Shown: piece after piece, positions 43,127-52,515 of the stretch
Numbering within the stretch: position 1 is the stretch's first letter
Layout: every line of letters begins with the position of its first letter
NCBI RefSeq assembly: GCF_038446955.1
Contig: NZ_CP151803.1
Span: 248,001-312,000, forward strand
Source of the DNA: Pedobacter sp. FW305-3-2-15-E-R2A2
GTDB taxonomy: Bacteria; Bacteroidota; Bacteroidia; Sphingobacteriales; Sphingobacteriaceae
Direction of reading: 5' to 3'
Length of the DNA: 64,000 bases
Translations under genes and position numbers: made by a program
Notes under the pieces: generated by a model
Told to the model about the DNA's origin: nothing
Database searches by the model: none
The model's input: the letters and a program-made list of their open reading frames with translations, nothing else

Positions 43127-44281
43127 TTATCTCCCGGTAAGGTCAACGGTAAAACTGTCGAACAAGGTAGCGTCCTGATCACTGTTTTTCCTGTCTTTTC
43201 CGGGAAGGGTATAATATTCTCCTTTGATGGCAAAGCTGAAGGGCGTTTTTTCAATGGCCACTTTCAGGAAGCCATGCCTGTTATCGCAGTAATTCTCCAG
43301 TTCTACCTGGTCAAACAATTCGCTTTCTGCATAATAGCTGGGCTCATAAGGATCTGCCAGGCCATGAAGCTCGTCGAAGCCTCCGGCACCAGCTACGATA
43401 AAGGGCACTGTTTTACCATCACTATAATGTTTGCTGAACCGTTGATAATTATGTACGTGGCCACTGAAGATGATGTCTGGTTTAACACCTGCTTCTTCAA
43501 AAGCAGATTCCAGAAATTCGATCATAGGCTGACTCGAGCCGTGGTTTACATCTGCAGAATAGGGGGCATGGTGCATGCAAACGATAATTGCTTTATCCGC
43601 GCTGTATTTCGCTGCTTCTTTAAGCTCTTTGATGAACCAGCTTCTTTGTTCTTTTTGAATGCAACCGTATTTAGGCACATTGGTATGAAGACCAATGATC
43701 GTTGCCAAAGGGGCTTGCATCGTCCAGTATACATTTGGCTGAACCTGGCTTTTTCGCTTTAACCCCGTTCCGAAATGGATGGTGGCCGGGCAGGTATTGC
43801 AGAATGCAGCATAAAAAGCTTCCAGGCTTTCGTAATGTTCCCTGCAATTTGGGTTTACATCGGTATCATGGTTTCCGGCAATAGCGTATATCGGACCCGG
43901 GTAGGTTTCATAAGGTTGCAGGAATTGCGATTCATACTGATCTGCTTCTCCGTAATGGTACACAATGTCTCCCAGGTGATATAGAAAGGAAGGACGTTCT
44001 TCCGGGCATATGGCATTTAAATATTGTTGCGCCATCTGTCCGGCGACTTGCTTCTGTAGTTCTGGTTGTTTAAAACCACCGGTATCACCCACCATATGGA
44101 ATACCATGGCCTGAGGTTTTTCCGAAGCAAATTCCTCTTCCAGTTTCAGGCGGAATGGATAACTTCCTGATGGCAATGGCAGTGGCTGAAAAGTATGACT
44201 GTCATCAATCTGACCTGTTTTAAAAACCGCTTTATAAAGAATTTTCGTGCTGATCATAGTCGTAGATTTATGGTTTGTCAT
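43127..44281 (-). CDS. Calcineurin-like metallophosphoesterase
   Basis: The 384-residue protein has the metal-binding series of the family: MVGDTGG near residue 63, LYHLGDIVYHYGE near 99, AIAGNHDTDVNPN near 133, IIVCMHHAPYSAD near 240 and FSGHVHNYQRFSK near 285. These coordinate two metal ions for phosphoester hydrolysis. No signal peptide is evident, so it may be cytoplasmic. Substrate unknown. It is a single gene, divergent from the WYL regulator. Confidence 0.92.
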   Translation of the reverse strand: MTNHKSTTMISTKILYKAVFKTGQIDDSHTFQPLPLPSGSYPFRLKLEEEFASEKPQAMVFHMVGDTGGFKQPELQKQVAGQMAQQYLNAICPEERPSFLYHLGDIVYHYGEADQYESQFLQPYETYPGPIYAIAGNHDTDVNPNCREHYESLEAFYAAFCNTCPATIHFGTGLKRKSQVQPNVYWTMQAPLATIIGLHTNVPKYGCIQKEQRSWFIKELKEAAKYSADKAIIVCMHHAPYSADVNHGSSQPMIEFLESAFEEAGVKPDIIFSGHVHNYQRFSKHYSDGKTVPFIVAGAGGFDELHGLADPYEPSYYAESELFDQVELENYCDNRHGFLKVAIEKTPFSFAIKGEYYTLPGKDRKNSDQDATLFDSFTVDLTGR

Positions 44282-44432
44282 GAAGTTAAGGGATCCATAT
44301 TAACGTATGATTAAGTGTCAAATATTTAACAGAAGTTTAAAATAATCCTAACATGACCGGAGGTGTTGAGCCTGCTTTTGTCTGGTTAAAATGAGGGCGA
44401 TAACCGGGATTCCAGAATTCAGATATAGCATG

Positions 44433-44440
44433 TATCTTTG
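44433..44440 (+). promoter_or_regulatory. -7 element of the WYL regulator
   Basis: TATCTTTG matches TAnnTTTG and lies 14 bp before the ATG at 44454, which fixes that start over the more distant ATG at 44391. Confidence 0.5.
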
Positions 44441-44453
44441 GAGAAAAAATGTA

Positions 44454-45167
44454 ATGGACGGTACTGAAACTCCGAGATTATCCCGGCTAACGGCCATACT
44501 GACACAGCTTCAAAGCAAGCGGCTCACGAATGCAACAGACCTTGCGAAGAAGTTTCAGGTGAGCATCCGGACCATTTACCGGGACATCCGGGCGCTGGAG
44601 GAAGCAGGAATTCCCGTGTTTACCGAAGAAGGTAAAGGCTATTCATTGGTGGAAGGCTACCGGCTTCCTCCGGTAAGCTTTACGGAAAGTCAGGCGAATG
44701 CGCTGATTACCGCAGAACAACTGGTGCTCAGGAACAAGGATGCTTCCTTTGTACGGGAATATAGTGATGCCATTACTAAAATCAAGGCGATATTACTGCA
44801 CAAAACAAAAGATAAAGCGGATCTGCTGTCTAAGCGGATTGCCATTAGAAATAATCCGGAGAACAACAGTACCAGCAATAATATGTCGGCGATTCAGCTG
44901 GCATTGACGAATTTCAACTTACTGAAAATTGATTACCATGCGGAACAGGCGGCGCGTACCCAAAGAACAATAGAGCCTTTTGCCATTTATAGCACTCAGG
45001 AAAACTGGATACTGATTGCTTTCTGCAGATTGCGACAGGAATACAGGGCTTTTCGGCTGGATAGAATTGAAAAGCTGGAGATTATGGAAGCACATTTTGA
45101 ACCCCATAAAATGACCCTTCCTGAATATTTTGCTTATTGTTTGGCAAAATCCAGACCCCTGACATAG
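44454..45167 (+). CDS. YafY-type transcriptional regulator (HTH-11 and WYL domains)
   Basis: From the ATG at 44454 (MDGTETPRLSRLTAILTQL) the protein is 237 residues. The N-terminal winged HTH (TNATDLAKKFQVSIRTIYRD near residue 24) is followed by a WYL domain (about 135-215; TIEPFAIYSTQENWILIAFC replaces the WYL motif, then EYRAFRLDRIEKLE). WYL domains sense small ligands or nucleic acid ends. A dyad (CTGACA-N6-TGTCAG) overlaps its stop codon and precedes the next gene, which it probably controls. Confidence 0.88.
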   Translation: MDGTETPRLSRLTAILTQLQSKRLTNATDLAKKFQVSIRTIYRDIRALEEAGIPVFTEEGKGYSLVEGYRLPPVSFTESQANALITAEQLVLRNKDASFVREYSDAITKIKAILLHKTKDKADLLSKRIAIRNNPENNSTSNNMSAIQLALTNFNLLKIDYHAEQAARTQRTIEPFAIYSTQENWILIAFCRLRQEYRAFRLDRIEKLEIMEAHFEPHKMTLPEYFAYCLAKSRPLT

Positions 45168-45193
45168 GGCTGTCAGCAGCGGCTTTAATTTTG
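45159..45193 (+). promoter_or_regulatory. Dyad and -7 element of the GyrI-like gene
   Basis: CTGACA-TAGGGC-TGTCAG (45159-45176) is an exact 6-bp inverted repeat that contains the stop codon of the WYL regulator, and TAATTTTG (45186-45193) is a consensus -7 just after it. The dyad lies where a repressor would block polymerase. The ATG at 45221 follows 27 bp later. Confidence 0.5.
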
Positions 45194-45220
45194 CTTCCTA
45201 AATCAATAGAAAAAAACAAA

Positions 45221-45679
45221 ATGGAAAAAGAAACACTTAAGCCATTCTTCGTGATTGGAATTTCTGTAAGAACAAGCAATGAAAACGGACAGGCTGCAAT
45301 TGATATTCCCGCACTTTGGAATCGGTTCAGATCGGAAAATATCGGAGCAAAACTCAGCAATAAAACAGGTGATGAAGTATACAGCATCTATACTGATTAT
45401 GAGGGAGATTATACTCGGCCTTACACCACGATCCTCGGATATGCGGTAGAAAATCTGGAACATATCCCTGAAGGAATGCGTGGGTTGGCGATTGAAGGCG
45501 GCGCTTATGAAAAACATCCCCTGAAAGGGAATTTATTACAGGGCCTGGTGTACAATGCCTGGGTAGACATCTGGAATTCAGGAATTTCCCGCGCCTATAC
45601 TGCCGATTTTGAGGTTTATGGGGCTGCTGCGCAAAATCCAGAGGATGCAGCGGTAGACATTTTTATCGCAACGCGGTAA
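45221..45679 (+). CDS. GyrI-like / effector-binding (AraC_E_bind) domain protein
   Basis: The 152-residue protein begins MEKETLKPFFVIGISVRTSN and contains IPALWNRF near residue 27, VYSIYTDYEGDYTRPYTTIL near 53 and VEVYG-like ends; this is the GyrI-like small-molecule-binding fold of the SOUL/BacE superfamily. Such stand-alone proteins often bind hydrophobic or cationic compounds. It follows the WYL regulator by 53 bp and is likely its regulated partner. An in-frame start at 45137 would place the start inside the upstream gene and its dyad. Confidence 0.85.
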   Translation: MEKETLKPFFVIGISVRTSNENGQAAIDIPALWNRFRSENIGAKLSNKTGDEVYSIYTDYEGDYTRPYTTILGYAVENLEHIPEGMRGLAIEGGAYEKHPLKGNLLQGLVYNAWVDIWNSGISRAYTADFEVYGAAAQNPEDAAVDIFIATR

Positions 45680-45690
45680 ATTGACCGTCA

Positions 45691-45723
45691 TTTGGTTCCA
45701 TTCCATATCTTTTGTTAAATTTG
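45691..45723 (+). promoter_or_regulatory. Promoter of the M13 peptidase gene
   Basis: TTTG (45691-45694), 21-bp spacer, TAAATTTG (45716-45723): near-perfect match to the Bacteroidetes consensus. The ATG at 45745 lies 21 bp further. Confidence 0.7.
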
Positions 45724-45744
45724 AATCATACCTAAATATTTTTT

Positions 45745-47787
45745 ATGATAAAAATGAAAAAATCGATTGGAATTCCTATGGTAGCAGGTTCCATGTTATT
45801 TCTCGCTGCTTGCAGTAACTCTGGTACAAATCAAGAGCTGCACTCGGGAATCATCCTTAAAAATATGGATACTACAGCCTCTCCGGGAAATAATTTTACG
45901 GAGTACGTGAATGGTACCTGGATGAAAAACACGAAGATCCCTTCAGATAAAGCTTCCTATGGCGTAGGTGCTATCGTTAACGATAAGGCTCAGGAAGATG
46001 TCAAGGCAATTATCGAGAATGCGGCTAAAGGCAGCGCTACCGAAGGTTCTGATGAACAGAAGATCGGCGATTTCTATGAATCTTATATGAACATGAAGGT
46101 GCGTGATTCTATCGGATTGGCGCCAATGGCTGCAGAATTTAAAAAGATTGATGCGATTGCTTCGGCAAAAGACCTTTCTGCTTACTTTGCTTACGCCAAT
46201 AAGATCGGAAATATCATTCCTTTTAATGTGGGGGTGATTGAAGATTTTAAAGATCCTAAGAAATATATGCTGTATACCTGGCAAGGTGGATTAGGGCTTC
46301 CTGAACGTGAATATTATTCATTGACAGATGCCAAATCTAAAGAGATCCGTGCCAAATATCAGGTTCATATTGAGCGCATGCTGACCCTTGGTGGCATAGC
46401 CGATGCGAAAGCGAAAGCTGCTCAGATCATGGCACTGGAAACACTGATTGCTTCCAGGCACATGAAGAAAGAAGAAACCAGGAATATGGCTGGCTTATAT
46501 AATAAATATGCCATCAAAGACCTGGGTAAACTGATGCCGGATTTTGACTGGACGACCTTGCTTTCTGAAGCAGGCGTTAAAAACCAGGATAGTTTGGTCG
46601 TAACTCAGGTTGCTTACACCAAGGAGTTGAATGGAATTCTGAAAAATACACCTTTGGATACCTGGAAAACCTACCTGAAATGGAGCGCTTTAACCGGAGC
46701 CTCAGGAGCACTGAATACCGCTGTAGATCAGGAGAACTTTGATTTTTATTCTAAAACCCTTTATGGTGTGAAAGAACAAAAACCTCAATGGCGCAGGGCA
46801 GTAGACGTGGTGAACGGCAGTTTGGGTGAGATGGTTGGTAAGCTATATGTGGAGAAACATTTTCCACCTGCAGCAAAAGAACGCATGCTTAAACTGGTAG
46901 ATAACCTGTTGAAAGCTTACGAATCAAGTATTAAAGAACTGGACTGGATGAGCCCGGAGACGAAAAAGCAAGCATTGGAGAAAATCAGTAAGTTCACCCC
47001 TAAAATCGGATATCCTGATAAATGGAGAGATTATTCTGCTTTAAAAGTGGTTAAACATGACCTTTATGGAAATGAGAAACGTGCTGCGGAGTTTGAGTAT
47101 AACCGTACATTGAATAAGTTGGGTAAACCTGTTGACCGTACAGAGTGGGGAATGACACCTCAGACGGTGAATGCGTATTACAATCCGACAATGAATGAGA
47201 TTGTGTTCCCTGCAGCGATTTTACAACCTCCTTTCTTTGATATGAATGCAGAAGATGCGGTAAATTATGGAGGAATAGGGGCGGTAATTGGTCATGAGGT
47301 TGGTCATGGTTTTGACGATCAGGGTAGCACCTTTGATGGTGATGGCGTAATGCGCAACTGGTGGACTGCAAAAGACAATTCAGAATTTAAGAAAAGAACA
47401 AATGCTTTAGTCGCGCAATACAGTGCATTTAAAGTGTTTCCAGACCTGAATGTAAATGGCGAATTTACACTTGGCGAGAACATCGGTGACCTTGGTGGAT
47501 TGAGCATTGCCTTAAAAGCCTACAAAGCGAGTCTGAATGGTAAAGCAGCACCAGTGATGGATGGTTTTACCGGTGAGCAACGTGTGTTTATCGGCTGGGG
47601 ACAGGTATGGTCAAATAAATCCAATGCAGAAGCATTGAGAAATCAGGTTGGGACAGACCCTCATTCTCCTGCACAGTTCAGGGTGAACGGCGTAGTGAGA
47701 AACATTCCTGAATTCTATACCGCTTTCAAAGTGAAAACGACAGATTCTTTATATCTGGCACCAGAGAAAAGAGTTAAAATCTGGTAA
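45745..47787 (+). CDS. pepO: M13-family zinc metallopeptidase, lipoprotein
   Basis: The 680-residue protein has a lipobox (LFLAACSNSG, Cys at about residue 23) and the M13 (neprilysin/PepO) layout. The zinc site is GHEVGHGFDDQG near residue 514 with the third ligand Glu in GENIGDLGGL near 572; the C-terminal VNAYYNPTMNEIVFPAAIL near 474 is the substrate-cleft strand and W end (VKIW) is usual. It cleaves small peptides at the surface or periplasm. A start at 45754 is also possible. It stands alone between two terminators or promoters. Confidence 0.95.
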   Translation: MIKMKKSIGIPMVAGSMLFLAACSNSGTNQELHSGIILKNMDTTASPGNNFTEYVNGTWMKNTKIPSDKASYGVGAIVNDKAQEDVKAIIENAAKGSATEGSDEQKIGDFYESYMNMKVRDSIGLAPMAAEFKKIDAIASAKDLSAYFAYANKIGNIIPFNVGVIEDFKDPKKYMLYTWQGGLGLPEREYYSLTDAKSKEIRAKYQVHIERMLTLGGIADAKAKAAQIMALETLIASRHMKKEETRNMAGLYNKYAIKDLGKLMPDFDWTTLLSEAGVKNQDSLVVTQVAYTKELNGILKNTPLDTWKTYLKWSALTGASGALNTAVDQENFDFYSKTLYGVKEQKPQWRRAVDVVNGSLGEMVGKLYVEKHFPPAAKERMLKLVDNLLKAYESSIKELDWMSPETKKQALEKISKFTPKIGYPDKWRDYSALKVVKHDLYGNEKRAAEFEYNRTLNKLGKPVDRTEWGMTPQTVNAYYNPTMNEIVFPAAILQPPFFDMNAEDAVNYGGIGAVIGHEVGHGFDDQGSTFDGDGVMRNWWTAKDNSEFKKRTNALVAQYSAFKVFPDLNVNGEFTLGENIGDLGGLSIALKAYKASLNGKAAPVMDGFTGEQRVFIGWGQVWSNKSNAEALRNQVGTDPHSPAQFRVNGVVRNIPEFYTAFKVKTTDSLYLAPEKRVKIW

Positions 47788-47807
47788 CATCATCCAGATT
47801 TAAAATG

Positions 47808-47841
47808 AAAAAGCCGGCTCCGTGATAAGGGCCGGCTTTTT
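47808..47841. terminator. Bidirectional terminator between M13 peptidase and CBS genes
   Basis: AAAAAGCCGGC / GCCGGCTTTTT around a 12-base loop with A and T runs at both ends. Confidence 0.88.
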
Positions 47842-47845
47842 CATT

Positions 47846-48274
47846 TTAGCTGCTGATATAACTCTCTAACTGAGAGATGGTTTGTTTTTGATCTTCCATA
47901 ATGAACTTGACCACATCGCCGATGGATACCATTCCAATCAACTGATTTTCCTGAATCACCGGTAAATGTCTGATGTGTTTATCGGTCATCGTTTGCATAC
48001 AATGGTCAAGGCTATCTCCCGGTGACACCGTAATAGGGTCGGCAGTCATAACTTCACTGAGCAGGGTATCTGCGGAAGCTTTTCCCTGAAGAATGATCTT
48101 TCGCGCATAATCCCTTTCCGTAAAGATTCCTAATAACTGACGTTCTTCCAGAATAAGCAGGGCACTGATGTTCTTTTCCATCATTACCCTTAGGGCATTC
48201 AGAACGGATGTGTCCGCAGGAACAGAAAAAATATCCGCTGATTTAGTGCTGAGTAGTTGTTTTACGGTTTTCAT
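47846..48274 (-). CDS. CBS-pair domain protein
   Basis: The 142-residue protein consists of two CBS domains: the first at about residues 10-66 (LNALRVMMEKNISALLILEE, then LLGIFTERDYARKI) and the second at 75-130 (DPITVSPGDSLDHCMQTM, then IRHLPVIQENQLIGMVSIGD). It probably binds AMP/ATP or a similar adenosyl ligand. No effector domain is attached. It lies 76 bp downstream of the GH3 gene on the same strand and shares the terminator with the convergent peptidase gene. Confidence 0.93.
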   Translation of the reverse strand: MKTVKQLLSTKSADIFSVPADTSVLNALRVMMEKNISALLILEERQLLGIFTERDYARKIILQGKASADTLLSEVMTADPITVSPGDSLDHCMQTMTDKHIRHLPVIQENQLIGMVSIGDVVKFIMEDQKQTISQLESYISS

Positions 48275-48350
48275 AACACATTAATAATTAGCTAATTAAA
48301 TTTACTGAAATAAAAGCTAATTTACAATGGGGACCTGCCGAAAAAATCTT

Positions 48351-49862
48351 TTACTTCATCATTGGCAATATTTCTTCCACATAGGTGCGTTCGTTGGCTA
48401 ACCTCGGCACTTTATGCTGCCCACCTAACTTACCCTTAGACTTTAACCAGTTGTAAAAGGTATTGTAAGGTGCATTGTGGACCTTTGGTCTGCGCAGGGC
48501 CATGTCTTTAAAGCGCTTGGCATCATAATCAGAATTTACTTCACGCAGTGTCTGATCCAGAACGTCTACAAACTTTTCAAAATCATTGGGTTGCTGATCG
48601 AATTCAATGATCCATTCATGGCCTCCCACTTCCTCTCCTTTAAAATAAATAGGACAGGCGGTGTAATCCTTGAAAACGGCTCCGGTTTCAGTACATGCCT
48701 TGCAAATGGCTTGCTCTGCATTGTCGATGATCACCTCTTCCCCGAATGCATTGATGAAATGTTTGGTTCTGCCGGTAATTTTAATGCGGTAAGGAGAAAG
48801 ACTGGTAAACTGGATCGTATCGCCAATCATATAGCGCCATAAACCTCCGTTTGTAGAAATAATGATCGCGTAATTTTTATTTAACTGAACCTGATCCAGA
48901 GCTAAAGTCTCCGGATTTTCCTCTTCTAATTGCTCGATGGGCAGGAATTCATAGTAAATGCCATAATCCAGCATGAGCAGGAGCTCATCTGAATCCCCCT
49001 CGTCCTGAATGCCAAAGAAGCCTTCAGAAGCATTGTAAGTTTCCAGGTAATACATTTCATTACAAGGAATCAATTCTTTAAACTGCTCCCGGTAGGGTTT
49101 GAAATTCACGGCACCATGAATGTAGAGCTCCAGGTTAGGCCATACTTCCAGCAGGTTCTTTTTTCCGGTGATTTCCAGGACCTTTTTTGCCAGGACAATC
49201 GTCCAGGTAGGAACTCCTGCAATATTGGTTACATTTTCTTTGATCGTTGCCTCCGCCATCTTTTCCATTTTCTCCTCATAGTTGTCCATTAAGGCGATGG
49301 AAATGTTTGGCGTGCGGTAATATTCCGCCCACATGGGCAGATTTTTGATCAGGACAGCAGAAAGGTCACCATAAAATGAGTCTTCATTCAGCTGGTTGAT
49401 CTGATGGCTTCCGCCAAGGACCAATCCTTTTCCTGTCAGGATCTGATTATCGGGACGGTTGTTGCAGAAGATCGATAAAAGGTCTTTACCCCCTTTAAAA
49501 TGACATTCCTGCAAAGATTCTTCTGATACCGGAATAAATTTACTTCTGTCGCTGGTTGTACCTGACGATTTCGCGAACCATTTAATTTCTGAAGGCCAAA
49601 GGATGTTTTGTTCCCCTTTAAGCATTCGTTCTATATATGGTTTTAAGGTGTCATAGTTCTGTATCGGTACTCTTTCCTTAAACTGTTTGGGAGAAAGAAT
49701 GGAGCGGTATTCATATTTCGTCCCCCATTCTGTATCCGCTGCGCTGGAAATCAGTTTCTGAAACCATTCTTCCTGTACATCATGCGGGTATTTCATGAAA
49801 AGCTCGATCTGATGGACACGCTTTTTCATATACCAGGTAAAAATCGAATTTACAATTGCCAT
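48351..49862 (-). CDS. GH3-family acyl-adenylate-forming protein
   Basis: The 503-residue protein is a GH3 auxin-promoter-family member of the ANL superfamily: FAKSSGTTSDRSKFIPVSEE near residue 112 (the P-loop), YLETYNASEGFFGIQDEG near 303 and WRYMIGDTIQFTSLSPYRIK near 364 (the ATP-binding Asp). Plant relatives join amino acids to acyl acids, but the role in Bacteroidetes is not known. It follows lptB by 19 bp in the recJ-lptB-GH3 run, a conserved neighbourhood by recall, and may be co-transcribed. Confidence 0.92.
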   Translation of the reverse strand: MAIVNSIFTWYMKKRVHQIELFMKYPHDVQEEWFQKLISSAADTEWGTKYEYRSILSPKQFKERVPIQNYDTLKPYIERMLKGEQNILWPSEIKWFAKSSGTTSDRSKFIPVSEESLQECHFKGGKDLLSIFCNNRPDNQILTGKGLVLGGSHQINQLNEDSFYGDLSAVLIKNLPMWAEYYRTPNISIALMDNYEEKMEKMAEATIKENVTNIAGVPTWTIVLAKKVLEITGKKNLLEVWPNLELYIHGAVNFKPYREQFKELIPCNEMYYLETYNASEGFFGIQDEGDSDELLLMLDYGIYYEFLPIEQLEEENPETLALDQVQLNKNYAIIISTNGGLWRYMIGDTIQFTSLSPYRIKITGRTKHFINAFGEEVIIDNAEQAICKACTETGAVFKDYTACPIYFKGEEVGGHEWIIEFDQQPNDFEKFVDVLDQTLREVNSDYDAKRFKDMALRRPKVHNAPYNTFYNWLKSKGKLGGQHKVPRLANERTYVEEILPMMK

Positions 49863-49881
49863 CTGTTACGGTGAATAAGGG

Positions 49882-50616
49882 TTATAATTTTTTAGTACGG
49901 AGCACGAAGTTTGATCCAAGATATACTCTTCTTACCATTTCATTGGCAGCAAGTACTTCAGGGGTGCCTGACTCTAATATTTTACCTTCAAACAGCAGGT
50001 ATGCCCTGTCCGTGATGGAAAGTGTTTCCTGTACGTTATGGTCGGTAATTAAGATCCCTATGTTTTTTTGTTTTAGTTTAGCTACAATCGTTTGGATCTC
50101 TTCTACTGCAATGGGATCGACCCCTGCAAAAGGCTCATCCAGTAAGATGAAATTCGGGCTTGCCGCGAGGGCTCTTGCGATCTCTGTTCTCCGGCGTTCT
50201 CCTCCTGAAAGCAGGTCTCCACGGTTTTTGCGCACTTTATGCAAGCTGAATTCGTTGATCAGTTCTTCCAGTTTCTCATGGCGCTCTTCCCGGCTCATGT
50301 TGGTCATCTCCAGGATGGCCATGATGTTATCTTCAACGGATAGTTTGCGGAATACAGAGGCTTCCTGTGCCAGGTAACCAATTCCTTTCTGTGCCCTTTT
50401 ATACATGGCATCAGCTGTGATATCCTCATCATCTAAAAAAATAGTGCCTTCATTAGGTTTGATCAAGCCGACAATCATATAAAATGAAGTCGTTTTTCCC
50501 GCTCCGTTAGGTCCAAGTAAACCCACAATTTCTCCTTGGCTCACAGAAAATGAAACGTCATTTACGACGGTTCTCTGCTTGTATTTTTTGATTAGATTTT
50601 CAGCTCTTAATATCAT
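49882..50616 (-). CDS. lptB: LPS export ABC transporter ATP-binding protein
   Basis: The 244-residue ATPase has Walker [14 protein letters not shown] near residue 34, Q-loop region, signature [15 protein letters not shown] near 138, Walker [17 protein letters not shown] near 158, and the switch His in [10 protein letters not shown] near 192. LptB powers extraction of lipopolysaccharide from the inner membrane with LptFG, which are not in the window. The EPF and VDP residues fit LptB over generic ABC ATPases. Its start lies directly after the recJ stop (no gap), and GH3 follows 19 bp later. Confidence 0.94.
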   Translation of the reverse strand: MILRAENLIKKYKQRTVVNDVSFSVSQGEIVGLLGPNGAGKTTSFYMIVGLIKPNEGTIFLDDEDITADAMYKRAQKGIGYLAQEASVFRKLSVEDNIMAILEMTNMSREERHEKLEELINEFSLHKVRKNRGDLLSGGERRRTEIARALAASPNFILLDEPFAGVDPIAVEEIQTIVAKLKQKNIGILITDHNVQETLSITDRAYLLFEGKILESGTPEVLAANEMVRRVYLGSNFVLRTKKL

Positions 50617-52314
50617 TTATATCTTAATCCCTTTAATATTCAATTGCAAACGTCTCTGTTCTTTCCAGATATTTTCTTCTATTGTATAACAAATAGAAAA
50701 AGGTTGGTTTGGTTGTAAGAGCGTTTCAAACTCTGCCAAGCCAAATCCAATGCTTTCAAAAATAGCTGAATTTTGTTGTTTTACATTTAATTTTAAATGT
50801 TTTGTCGCCACAACATAAGGCTTTGCCACCAGACTTACCCCATGTGTTACAAAAATAGGTGCCGGATTATGTGGTCCAAACGGCGCCATTTGTGAGATGA
50901 TGCGTTGAAATTTGCCATCAATCTGCGAAAATTGAATCTCTGTATCTATCTTTATTTCAGGACATAACAAGTCGTCGGTAATACTGGAAGCAACAATTTC
51001 TTCAAACCGCTCTGAAAAGGCATCGATATTTTCCGGCATCATGGTCAGTCCGGCTGCGAATTTATGTCCGCCAAACTGTACGAGTAAGTCTTCACAGCCC
51101 AATAGTGCTTCATAAAGATCAAAGCCAGCTACGGAACGTGCCGAACCGGTGAGCAAGCCATTGGATTTTGTCAGCACAATCGTTGGGCGGTAATATTTTT
51201 CGGTCAGACGGGAAGCAACGATTCCAATCACCCCTTTGTTCCAGCTTTCATGATACACTACTGTCGTTTTTTTATTGATCAGGATGTCGCAATCTGCGAT
51301 CAAAGCCAGTGCTTCTGCGGTAATGTTCTGATCGGAGGTTTTACGCTCTGTATTTTGCTGATTGATGAATTCGCTTTGCGACAATGCAATGCTGTCTTCC
51401 GCGCACAATAACATTTTTACGGCTTCATTGGCATGGTCCATCCGGCCAGCCGCATTGATCCTTGGTGCCAGTACAAAAACCACATCGGTCAGAGTATAAT
51501 CCTTGTTCCTTCCGGAAATGTCCATCAATGCCTTCAGGCCCATGCATGGATTCTGGTTTAACTTGATCAGTCCGTGGTAGGCTAATATTCTGTTTTCATC
51601 TTCTACGGGAACAATATCTGCGGCAATACTGACCATCACAAGGTCCAGGTATTGCTGGTATCTTTCTGCCGGAAGTCCATGCGTGATGCAATAGGCCTGG
51701 GCGAGTTTAAATCCGATTCCGCAACCTGCCAGTTCTTTAAAAGGGTAGGGGCAATCATTTCGCTTGGGGTCCAGTAATGCTGCTGCTGCGGGCAGCTCAT
51801 CTCCCGGAAGGTGGTGATCACAGATGATGAAATCTATACCCAGCGTATTTGCATAGGCTACCTTATCCACTGACTTGATCCCGCAATCCAGGGCAATGAT
51901 GAGGCTTTGTCCATTTTTATGGGCATAGTCAATTCCCTGGGTCGAGATCCCATATCCTTCCTTATGCCGGTCTGGAATATAATATTCAATATTTTCAGTG
52001 AACTGGCTGAAGAAGCTATAGGTTAGGGCTACTGAGGTGGTTCCATCCACATCATAATCTCCATACACCAGGATCTTTTCCTGTTTACGGAGGGCCAGGT
52101 CAATTCTTGCGATGGCTTTATCCATGTCCTTCATCAGAAAGGGGTCATGTAATTGTGCCATTTGTGGCCTGAAAAAATCTTTTGCTTCTTCAAAAGTAGA
52201 GATGTCCCTTTGTACTAATATCTGTGCTAAACTGTGGTCTATATTTAGTTGCTGTGCAAGCAAATCTGTCGTTTCTTTATTTCCCTGTACAGCTTGCACC
52301 CATCTTTTTTCCAT
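50617..52314 (-). CDS. recJ: Single-stranded-DNA-specific exonuclease RecJ
   Basis: The 565-residue protein has the DHH-family motifs: YGDYDVDGTTSVAL near residue 80, DCGIKSVDKVAYAN near 141, CDHHLPGDELPAA near 163 and NAAGRMDHANEA near 289 (metal-binding). The second half has the DHHA1 domain (near 365, GGHKFAAG) and a C-terminal OB-like region. RecJ degrades 5'-ended single strands in recombination and mismatch repair. Length is usual. The downstream lptB start is adjacent. Confidence 0.95.
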   Translation of the reverse strand: MEKRWVQAVQGNKETTDLLAQQLNIDHSLAQILVQRDISTFEEAKDFFRPQMAQLHDPFLMKDMDKAIARIDLALRKQEKILVYGDYDVDGTTSVALTYSFFSQFTENIEYYIPDRHKEGYGISTQGIDYAHKNGQSLIIALDCGIKSVDKVAYANTLGIDFIICDHHLPGDELPAAAALLDPKRNDCPYPFKELAGCGIGFKLAQAYCITHGLPAERYQQYLDLVMVSIAADIVPVEDENRILAYHGLIKLNQNPCMGLKALMDISGRNKDYTLTDVVFVLAPRINAAGRMDHANEAVKMLLCAEDSIALSQSEFINQQNTERKTSDQNITAEALALIADCDILINKKTTVVYHESWNKGVIGIVASRLTEKYYRPTIVLTKSNGLLTGSARSVAGFDLYEALLGCEDLLVQFGGHKFAAGLTMMPENIDAFSERFEEIVASSITDDLLCPEIKIDTEIQFSQIDGKFQRIISQMAPFGPHNPAPIFVTHGVSLVAKPYVVATKHLKLNVKQQNSAIFESIGFGLAEFETLLQPNQPFSICYTIEENIWKEQRRLQLNIKGIKI

Positions 52315-52372
52315 TAGTGTTTATTGTCTTTTTTTGTCGGATAATTGGTTATTCTTCGCTGCGTTCCCGAAT

Positions 52373-52390
52373 GCACAAGCGCTCTTGTGC
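52373..52390. repeat. Inverted repeat GCACAAG-CGCT-CTTGTGC
   Basis: Exact 7-bp arms with a 4-bp spacer in the region upstream of recJ (start 52314) and of the divergent MBL gene. Could be an operator or a leader hairpin of the recJ transcript; no T run. Confidence 0.3.
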
Positions 52391-52453
52391 GGTTATGACG
52401 CTCCGATGAACCTCTTGCTTGTGTTTTTAAGCCATAAGTTCCCAGAGGTTCCA

Positions 52454-52461
52454 TATCTTTG
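52454..52461 (+). promoter_or_regulatory. -7 element of the MBL hydrolase gene
   Basis: TATCTTTG matches TAnnTTTG and includes an in-frame TTG at 52459, which therefore cannot be the start; translation probably begins at TTG 52516. Confidence 0.45.
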
Positions 52462-52515
52462 CAACGAATCGTAAATATATCATTAAATTATTTCTTCTTA
52501 CTAATAACTACGCCA

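Noticed and set aside
43124-43762. A 212-codon open frame on the + strand
   Set aside because: It lies wholly antisense to the metallophosphoesterase gene, whose motifs are clear; its translation has no signs of a family.
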